NCBI GenBank assembly: GCA_050260415.1
Contig: JBLNCE010000131.1
Location: forward strand, 1-7,083
Direction of reading: 5' to 3'
DNA: 7,083 nt
Source: JBLNCE01 sp050260415
GTDB taxonomy: Bacteria; Bacillota; UBA4882; JAAYXC01
A model generated the notes under the pieces. That model had not been told where the DNA came from. It worked only from the letters and a program-made list of their open reading frames with translations, and did not search any database. Both the position numbers and the translations under genes were made by a program. Shown here piece by piece: positions 1 to 5,395 of this stretch (the stretch's first letter is position 1; every line of letters starts with the position of its first letter).

Positions 1-1
1 C

Positions 2-1123
2 CGGCAGACGCACCCGCCGCGTAAGGAAATTATGCCGGATTTCCATAGCATTCCCGAGTGGCGGGGAGCTCCGGGGGGCGATACTTATTACTCGTTCTAT
101 TACGGAAGGCTGGAACTCCCCACCGATCGCGAGGTCTACCCCGGCTCGGACTGGTATCACGTGGAGGGGGCCATCGACAGGATCCTCAATTTCCCCAAGG
201 ATAAGCCGCTCTGCATCTATCTTCCGCTCGGTTTTCCGCATCCCCCGTACGGCGTGGAGGATCCATATCACGGCCTGATCGACCGGGCCAAGATCCCCGG
301 GCGCATTCCGGCTCCCCGGGATTGGGCGGGGAAACCCAGCCTCCTCAAGGGCATCTCCGCGCGGCAGCATCTTGAGACCTGGACGGAGGATCGCTGGACG
401 GAACTGCGCGCCACGTACTACGGCATGTGCGCCCGGGTGGACCACCAGTTCGGCATGATCCTCAAGGCCTTGCGCGAGGCTGGGATCTACGACGACGCGG
501 CCGTGTTCTTCTTCGCCGATCACGGTGATTTCACGGGCGATTACGGCCTCGTCGAGAAGACGCAGAACACCTTCGAGGACTGCCTGACCCGTGTTCCGTT
601 CCTGATCAAGCTGCCGTCATGGTGTCCCGTCAGTCCGAGAGTGAGCGAGGCCCTGGTCGAACTGGTGGATTTCTCCGCGACGGTCTACGATATCGCCGGG
701 ATCCAGCCGGGCTATTCGTATTATGGACGATCCTTGGCGCCGCTGGTGGCCGGCGAGACCGATAGCCACCGGGACGCGGTCTTTTGCGAAGGCGGACGTC
801 TGCATGGGGAAACCCACTGCATGGAGCGGGAAAGCACCAGCTCGCACCCGTCCGGGCTGTATTGGCCCCGGATAAGCTTGCAGAATGCCGAGGGGCCGGA
901 ACATACCAAGGCGGTCATGATCCGCACGCGCGCGTACAAGTATGTGCGGCGTCTCTACGAGGCGGATGAGCTTTACGATCTGCGAAGCGATCCGGGCGAA
1001 ACCAGGAATCTGATCGACGAGCCTTCCTTGAGGCAGGAGCTTGCTTCGCTAAAAGAGCGGATGTTGACCTGGTTCATGGCGACGAGCGACGTGGTGCCGC
1101 ATGACGCGGATCAAAGACGATAA
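2..1123 (+). CDS. Sulfatase of the alkaline phosphatase superfamily (S1 type), C-terminal part, 5' end outside the window
   Basis: Hydrolyses sulfate esters, most likely on a sulfated sugar or glycan; the exact substrate cannot be told. The frame is open to the left edge (ten codons precede the ATG at 32, with no stop), and that ATG has no ribosome binding site, so the real start lies upstream. The N-terminal C-x-P/A-S-R signature, whose Cys or Ser becomes formylglycine, is therefore not in view. Visible motifs, counted from the ATG at 32: PHPPY around residue 70 (active-site His region); FADHGD at 161-166 with the metal-ligand Asp and His; a Lys at 176 in the position of the conserved active-site Lys; TRVPFLI after it; and the usual C-terminal ELYDL-x-x-DPGET-x-NL segment. 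A full member has about 450-550 residues, so roughly the first 100-150 are missing. The stop is TAA. Family sure, substrate unknown. Confidence 0.93.
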   Translation, partial: RQTHPPRKEIMPDFHSIPEWRGAPGGDTYYSFYYGRLELPTDREVYPGSDWYHVEGAIDRILNFPKDKPLCIYLPLGFPHPPYGVEDPYHGLIDRAKIPGRIPAPRDWAGKPSLLKGISARQHLETWTEDRWTELRATYYGMCARVDHQFGMILKALREAGIYDDAAVFFFADHGDFTGDYGLVEKTQNTFEDCLTRVPFLIKLPSWCPVSPRVSEALVELVDFSATVYDIAGIQPGYSYYGRSLAPLVAGETDSHRDAVFCEGGRLHGETHCMERESTSSHPSGLYWPRISLQNAEGPEHTKAVMIRTRAYKYVRRLYEADELYDLRSDPGETRNLIDEPSLRQELASLKERMLTWFMATSDVVPHDADQRR

Positions 1124-1154
1124 ATGAAACGTGGAGGCCAGGCATCACGCGCAT

Positions 1155-1186
1155 CGTGGGCAACCGTAAAGGGATCTTTGCCCGCG
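1155..1186 (+). other. Stem-loop in the spacer after the sulfatase gene
   Basis: A nine-pair inverted repeat (1155-1163 with 1178-1186, one T-G wobble, core GGGCAA/TTGCCC) encloses a 14-base loop, 31 bases after the sulfatase stop. No T-run follows, so it does not look like a classical intrinsic terminator. It could be a Rho-dependent or mRNA 3'-end structure, or chance. It lies just before the candidate kinase promoter, so it would mark a sensible boundary between transcripts. Confidence 0.3.
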
Positions 1187-1197
1187 AGCGGCATGGA

Positions 1198-1227
1198 TTG
1201 GCTGAATAAGCCTATGCCGATTACAAT
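1198..1227 (+). promoter_or_regulatory. Candidate sigma-70/sigma-A promoter for the two-component genes
   Basis: TTGGCT at 1198-1203 (four of six to the -35 consensus) and TACAAT at 1222-1227 (five of six to the -10 consensus) are 18 bases apart. The predicted start near 1234 would give a leader of about 50 bases before the kinase GTG. Position and spacing fit, but matches of this quality also arise by chance. Confidence 0.4.
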
Positions 1228-1286
1228 GCAGGAGAATGATTATTCAGGTAGAAAGAAAGAATGACTGACAGCCAGCCAATAAGGCG

Positions 1287-2531
1287 GTGACGAAGATCGC
1301 CAAGTGGTTGAGGCTCTGGGGGATCCCGCTCGGACTGCACACTCTGGTCTCAGGGGGGATCTGCTGGGAACTTCGTCCGGCCATGACGCCCCCCTGGGCG
1401 TTGGGTCTCTACGCTTATCTGCTGCTCCTCGGTGCCTGCGTGGTGTTCGGCGGGACGGCGGGCAGGGCAAGGACAGTGACGCGCCTCCTCTATTGGGAGG
1501 CCGTTCTGCGTCTTTTGGGCGTCTGGCTTTTCGGCCTGTCGCCGCCGCTCGCCGCCGCCTGGTTCGCGCTGGTATTGGTCGGCGGGGCCTTGCGCGATCG
1601 TCTTTCCCAGGTCCTGATCCTTGGCGCGGCCGGGCTGGCGTTTGGGATCGGTTTCTCATTCCTGCATGCCATGGCTTGGGTGCCGCTACCGGTCCACGCC
1701 TGGAGACTGCCAGGCGCCGGGCTTTCGCATGGATTACATCTCCTCATCACCGCCACGCTTGCCTATCTCCTAGCCCATTACCTGCGCCATTGGCGCGCGG
1801 ATCGCCATCTCTTGAACACCACGCGCGAGGCCGCGACCAAGCTGACCGAGGCCAACGTCAAACTCCAGGATTTTGCCGCGCAGAGCGAGGAACTGGCCGT
1901 CGCCAACGAGCGCAACCGGCTCGCAAGGGAGATCCATGATACGCTGGGCTATTCCCTGGTATCGATCAGCCGGCAGCTTGAGGCCTGCGAGGAACTGGTC
2001 AAGGCCGATCCGGAACGGGCCATCGCCATCCTCCGGCGGCTCGGCGAGATGGTCCGCAGCGGCCTGCAGGATGTGCGTCAGTCCCTCAGTACGCTGCGGG
2101 AAAGCTTTCCCGGTCTACGGGGCCGCCGGCGATGGCAACAATTAATCGATACTTTTGCCGCGGTGACGGGCGTCAAGGTTGTGGCCGAGATCGAAAACGA
2201 GTTCAATGCGCTCGAAGAAAGGATGGAACTCGTCGTCTACCGTATCATACAGGAGGGGTTGACCAACGCTTACCGGCATGGGCACGCGCATTTGATCATG
2301 GTTTTTGTCTGGTGCGAGGACGGCAAGCTGCTGGTACGCATCTCGGATAATGGGCACGGAGTGACGAGCCTCGCGGAAGGCTTCGGCTTGCGTGGGATCA
2401 AGGAGCGGGTGGCCGCGCTCGACGGGCAGTTCGCCTGGCGGAGCACCCCGGGCCGCGGCTTCGATCTTGGGGTCGAATTGCCGCTTGAGAGGGGGATGGG
2501 CAATGCCGGAGATACGGGTGCTGTTGGTTGA
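1287..2531 (+). CDS. Membrane sensor histidine kinase, NarL/DesK class (HisKA_3 plus HATPase_c)
   Basis: Autophosphorylates on a histidine and passes phosphate to the response regulator encoded next. Residues ~10-166 hold about six hydrophobic segments (near 10-27, 37-56, 68-84, 86-103, 108-128, 147-166) with only short loops and no extracellular ligand domain. A charged, probably coiled-coil helix at ~172-212 leads into the dimerisation helix ERNRLAREIHDTLGY with phospho-acceptor His217. The ATPase domain shows the N box (EGLTNAYRHG, Asn327), the G1 box (SDNGHG, Asp354) and the G2 box (GFGLRGIKERV from 365). The position that is normally Gln or His in the phosphatase motif DxxxQ/H is Tyr222. 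The start is GTG; an in-frame TGA at 1266 rules out a longer frame, and the Shine-Dalgarno match (AAGG) is weak and very close. TTG at 1305 is an alternative. The signal sensed is unknown. Confidence 0.93.
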   Translation: MTKIAKWLRLWGIPLGLHTLVSGGICWELRPAMTPPWALGLYAYLLLLGACVVFGGTAGRARTVTRLLYWEAVLRLLGVWLFGLSPPLAAAWFALVLVGGALRDRLSQVLILGAAGLAFGIGFSFLHAMAWVPLPVHAWRLPGAGLSHGLHLLITATLAYLLAHYLRHWRADRHLLNTTREAATKLTEANVKLQDFAAQSEELAVANERNRLAREIHDTLGYSLVSISRQLEACEELVKADPERAIAILRRLGEMVRSGLQDVRQSLSTLRESFPGLRGRRRWQQLIDTFAAVTGVKVVAEIENEFNALEERMELVVYRIIQEGLTNAYRHGHAHLIMVFVWCEDGKLLVRISDNGHGVTSLAEGFGLRGIKERVAALDGQFAWRSTPGRGFDLGVELPLERGMGNAGDTGAVG

Positions 2532-3189
2532 CGATCATGAATTGGTGCGTGAAGGACTAAAGATAACTTTTCAATTCAAAGCGGAAAACATCACCGTGAT
2601 CGGCGAGGCCGCCGACGGTGCGGAGGCCGTGCGGCTCGCGGACGAACTGCAACCGGATCTGGTCCTGATGGATATCGTTATGCACGGCTCCGACGGCGTG
2701 GAGGCAACCAGGCAGATCGTGACTCGCCATCCCGGGATCAAAGTGCTCATGCTCACCACCTATGAGGATGAACACCTACTCCTCTCAGCCATGCAGGCCG
2801 GCGCCTCGGGCTATCTGCTCAAGGAAATACCCGGCGCCGAGCTGGTACAATGCATCGAACGGGTCATGCAGGGTTCAGTGGTAATCAACGACCCGTTGGC
2901 GTCCACGTTTATCCAGCATCTCCAGGAGGGAAGCCATAAAGGGCCCATCTACTCCCCGAGTTTCGCCGGGGAAGCCGGACAAAAGGCGCCCATCCGCCTG
3001 ACCGAGCGCGAGCGGGAGATCCTGAATCTGATCGTCGAGGGCAAGGACAACCAGGAGATCGCCAATCTTCTGTGCTTGAGCGGCGGGACGGTCAGGAACT
3101 ACGTGAGCCAGATCTACGAACGTATGGGGGTGCGGGACCGCGGCCAGGCGGTGAAATACGCGTACACGCATGGATTGGTCTCTCCATAG
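2503..3189 (+). CDS. Response regulator, NarL/FixJ family (REC plus LuxR-type HTH)
   Basis: Cytoplasmic DNA-binding partner of the kinase encoded just before it. The receiver domain (about residues 3-120) shows the acidic pair Asp10/Asp11 in VLLVDDHE, phospho-acceptor Asp57, the switch Thr85 and the conserved Lys107 in GYLLKE. The usual Pro four residues after the phospho-acceptor is His61. A ~35-residue linker leads to a GerE/LuxR helix-turn-helix at ~166-223, with LTEREREIL, QEIANLL and the recognition helix GTVRNYVS, which resembles DesR/LiaR-type regulators. The start at 2503 is chosen because the receiver begins there, a purine-rich GAGGGGGATGGG stretch precedes it, and 228 residues is normal for the family. 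The upstream in-frame extension to 2392 lies wholly inside the kinase gene. The 29-base overlap implies co-transcription and coupled translation. A likely target is the importer promoter downstream (inference). Confidence 0.95.
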   Translation: MPEIRVLLVDDHELVREGLKITFQFKAENITVIGEAADGAEAVRLADELQPDLVLMDIVMHGSDGVEATRQIVTRHPGIKVLMLTTYEDEHLLLSAMQAGASGYLLKEIPGAELVQCIERVMQGSVVINDPLASTFIQHLQEGSHKGPIYSPSFAGEAGQKAPIRLTEREREILNLIVEGKDNQEIANLLCLSGGTVRNYVSQIYERMGVRDRGQAVKYAYTHGLVSP

Positions 3190-3240
3190 CGGTTTCCCCA
3201 AAGTGTGAGGAATTGCTTTTGATCGCTGAGGTTTGGGCTG

Positions 3241-3269
3241 ATGTCATATGACATGATGATAATGTCATA
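3241..3269. promoter_or_regulatory. Operator-like cluster of three ATGTCATA half-sites
   Basis: A perfect 14-base palindrome, ATGTCATATGACAT, spans 3241-3254. A third identical half-site, ATGTCATA, lies at 3262-3269, exactly 21 bases (two helical turns) after the first. The second and third halves also form a perfect 8-base inverted repeat with a 7-base spacer. The cluster lies in the gap between a LuxR-type regulator gene and the importer genes, about 170 bases upstream of the first permease. It is probably a protein-binding site; the response regulator is the obvious but unproven candidate. Confidence 0.55.
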
Positions 3270-3349
3270 CCGAACCGCAGCGGTACAGCCTTCCCAACCG
3301 GAGCAGGCGCCGAAATGAACGGCGTTCGCGAAGGTGAAATCGGAAATTG

Positions 3350-3408
3350 TGACAAAAATCATGACACCCGTTGGCTGTGTGTATTGCTAATTCCTGATAT
3401 GATATGAT
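3350..3408 (+). promoter_or_regulatory. Candidate promoter of the importer operon with two TGACA boxes
   Basis: TGATATGAT occurs twice in overlapping register (3395-3403 and 3400-3408). Each is a TGn extended -10 with TATGAT at 3398-3403 or 3403-3408. No good -35 sits at 17 bases; TTGGCT at 3371-3376 is 21 bases from the first -10, which is too far for ordinary use. Two TGACA boxes at 3350-3354 and 3362-3366 lie about 46-58 bases upstream of the predicted start, a typical place for an activator next to a weak -35. The promoter would feed the permease genes, whose ribosome binding site AGGAGGAGGT is at 3424-3433. Confidence 0.5.
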
Positions 3409-3437
3409 TTGGAAGGCATTATTAGGAGGAGGTCAAT

Positions 3438-4400
3438 ATGTCCACAGCATTGCGAAGGCCGGGCGCTTATACGCATACCCCGCCAAAGGGCAGGCTGCGA
3501 ATGAAGCTGAAACAGATTCTCATTCGGGATAAGTATCTGTTGCTTATGTTCCTGCCTGGACTGATCTATTATGCAATCTTCAAATACGGCCCGATGTACG
3601 GTTTACTCGTCGCCTTCCAAGATTTCAGCCCATGGCAAGGCATAATGCACAGCGATTGGGTCGGTCTCAAACATTTTATCGACTTCGTCAGCGGGCCTTA
3701 TTTCGGCCTTTTGTTGCGAAACACGGTTCTCTTGAATGTCTATAGCATCGTCTTTGGTTTCCCCGTCCCGATTATCTTCGCTCTGCTCTTGAACGAGGTT
3801 GGGGATGGGGTTTTTAAACGGATGGTGCAATCCTTCAGTTATCTGCCGCATTTTGTCTCGACCGTCGTCATCGTGGGTATCTTTGTCAACTTCCTCACGC
3901 TCGGGGGAACCGTCAATAACATATTGGCCTCATTGGGATTCGAACGTTTCAACTTCATGGGGAGCCCGGAAGCGTTCCGGACCATCTTCACCATTCTAAG
4001 GATCTGGTCCACTTTTGGCTGGAACGCCATCATTTACATCGCGGCCATCTCCAACATCGATCCTTCGCTCTATGAGGCGGCGATGATGGACGGCGCGGGT
4101 CGGTTGCACCGTATGTGGCACGTGACCATTCCCGGGATCATGCCCTCCATCGTTACACTCTTCCTCCTGCGCATCGGTCATGTCATCCAGATCGGTTTCG
4201 AGACCGTCTACTTGATGCAGAACTCAATGAACATGGCCACCTCCGACGTGTTCGCCACCTTTGTTTACCGCCGCGGCATCATCGCCCTTGATTGGAGTTA
4301 CGCGGCGGCGGTCGGCTTCTTCGAGAGTATGGTAGGCCTGGTGATGGTGGTTATAGCCAACAGGATCGCCCGCCGTGTAAGCGAGACGAGTCTTTGGTAG
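3438..4400 (+). CDS. ABC transporter permease, LplB/YteP-like (carbohydrate importer, first membrane subunit)
   Basis: One of two membrane subunits of a CUT1-type sugar importer in the inner membrane. After a short Pro/Arg-containing N-terminal tail of ~21 residues, the protein begins the LplB-type sequence with LLLMFLPGLIYYAIFKYGPMYG at residues 34-55, and GLLVAFQDF follows. About six membrane segments are seen (near 33-52, 92-118, 134-156, 186-206, 234-254, 287-309). The cytoplasmic EAA loop that docks on the ATPase is at ~213-232 (YEAAMMDGAG, ending IPGIMPS). Its 320 residues match the family. The start at 3438 has an excellent ribosome binding site (AGGAGGAGGT, four bases before ATG), preferred over Met22. 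It is followed after 15 bases by the second permease. LplB-like proteins often serve uptake of plant or host glycan oligosaccharides; the substrate here cannot be read from sequence. Confidence 0.95.
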   Translation: MSTALRRPGAYTHTPPKGRLRMKLKQILIRDKYLLLMFLPGLIYYAIFKYGPMYGLLVAFQDFSPWQGIMHSDWVGLKHFIDFVSGPYFGLLLRNTVLLNVYSIVFGFPVPIIFALLLNEVGDGVFKRMVQSFSYLPHFVSTVVIVGIFVNFLTLGGTVNNILASLGFERFNFMGSPEAFRTIFTILRIWSTFGWNAIIYIAAISNIDPSLYEAAMMDGAGRLHRMWHVTIPGIMPSIVTLFLLRIGHVIQIGFETVYLMQNSMNMATSDVFATFVYRRGIIALDWSYAAAVGFFESMVGLVMVVIANRIARRVSETSLW

Positions 4401-4415
4401 GGAGGAGGAGAAAAG

Positions 4416-5306
4416 ATGGCGGCAAGTTTGACCGCTTCACGTCGAATAAAGGAAAAACTCGGCGACCGGATCGTTAACATAGTGATCGTTTTCATCCTGT
4501 TCTGCGTCCTCGTGGTGACGCTCTACCCGTTTCTGCACGTGATCTCGGTCTCGATCAGCAATCCCACCGAGGTCCTGGAGAACAGGGTGACCTTTTACCC
4601 CCGCGGCTTCTTCTTTAAATGCTACGAAAGGGTGATGCAGGACCGGTTCTTTCTCCGCTCTTATCTCAACACCCTCATCTATACCACCCTCGGTGTGCTG
4701 ATCAATATATTTATGACGGTCACGATGGCCTATCCCCTCTCGCGTACCAAGTTCATGGGCAAATCCATCTTCCTGCCGTTAATCGTCTTCACCATGATTT
4801 TTACCACCGGGATCATCCCCCATTACCTCCTGGTGATGCAGCTCGGTATGATCGACAAGATCTGGGCCATCATCCTGCCGCCAGCCGTCAATACCTTTAA
4901 CCTGATGATCCTGCGCACCTCGTTTGCGGCCATGCCGGTGGAACTCGAGGAATCCGCGAAGATCGACGGGGCGAACGATTTTCAAGTCCTGATGCGCGTC
5001 TGCCTGCCGGTGAGCAAAGCGATCCTCATGACCATCGGGCTCTTCTACACCGTGGAACACTGGAACCGATTCATGGCGCCCTTTCTCTACCTGAATACCA
5101 GGGAAAAATACCCATTGCAGGTCGTCTTGCGCGGCATGTTGATCTCGGGCGAGATGGCCGAGTACGTGGATTTCGATCAGCTCTTGGTTACGACGATGGT
5201 CAAGTACACGACGATCGTGGTATCGATTCTGCCGGTTCTCTTTATTTACCCGTTCATACAGCGCTATTTCACCAAGGGCGTACTCCTTGGCTCGCTCAAG
5301 GGCTGA
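4416..5306 (+). CDS. ABC transporter permease, LplC/YtcP-like (carbohydrate importer, second membrane subunit)
   Basis: Second membrane subunit, expected to pair with the preceding permease as a heterodimer. Its 296 residues are typical. It opens with a positive N-terminus (ASRRIKEKLGDR) and a first membrane helix at ~19-45 that runs into LYPFLHVISVSIS, a hallmark of LplC/YtcP proteins. Further segments lie near 84-108, 118-140, 148-168, 200-212 and 260-282. The EAA loop is at ~176-201 (ELEESAKIDGANDF, then LPVSK). The C-terminus FTKGVLLGSLKG is the family's usual ending (GVMIGSLKG-like). The start has a strong ribosome binding site (GGAGGAGGAG at 4401-4410) directly after the previous stop, so both permeases are clearly co-expressed. 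No ATPase gene is adjacent; this family commonly borrows a shared MsmX/UgpC-type ATPase. Confidence 0.95.
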   Translation: MAASLTASRRIKEKLGDRIVNIVIVFILFCVLVVTLYPFLHVISVSISNPTEVLENRVTFYPRGFFFKCYERVMQDRFFLRSYLNTLIYTTLGVLINIFMTVTMAYPLSRTKFMGKSIFLPLIVFTMIFTTGIIPHYLLVMQLGMIDKIWAIILPPAVNTFNLMILRTSFAAMPVELEESAKIDGANDFQVLMRVCLPVSKAILMTIGLFYTVEHWNRFMAPFLYLNTREKYPLQVVLRGMLISGEMAEYVDFDQLLVTTMVKYTTIVVSILPVLFIYPFIQRYFTKGVLLGSLKG

Positions 5307-5331
5307 CGAGATAAGTATAGGAAGGGGGCGA

Positions 5332-5344
5332 TACGCGGCGCGTA
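5332..5344. repeat. Short palindrome TACGCG-G-CGCGTA between permease and binding-protein genes
   Basis: A 13-base palindrome with a single central G lies in the 89-base gap between the second permease and the binding protein. In RNA it could fold as a small five-pair hairpin with a GGC loop. Such spacers often uncouple binding-protein levels from permease levels, but the element is short and may be chance. Confidence 0.25.
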
Positions 5345-5395
5345 GAGCCACGTCATGAACATTCCAGAAAATACTTTGAAGGAGGACTATTCATC

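Noticed and set aside
1304..1939. 211-codon plus-strand open frame inside the kinase gene
   Set aside because: Alternative frame of the kinase, Arg/Ala/Pro-rich with no family resemblance; the kinase frame carries all the motifs.
2392..2502. N-terminal extension of the response regulator by 37 codons
   Set aside because: The extension lies within the kinase coding region, is Ser/Gly/Arg-rich, and precedes the conserved receiver start at 2503, which has a purine-rich leader.
3197..3237. CCCAAA/TTTGGG inverted repeat after the response regulator as a terminator
   Set aside because: Only six pairs around a 29-base loop and no T-run, so no support for termination.
3308..3324. CGCCG/CGGCG inverted repeat in the regulatory gap
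   Set aside because: Five pairs with a seven-base loop in GC-rich sequence; expected by chance and not linked to the TGACA sites.
4779..5351. 190-codon minus-strand open frame opposite the second permease
   Set aside because: Its His/Asp/Arg-rich composition is typical of an antisense shadow; the plus-strand permease is certain.
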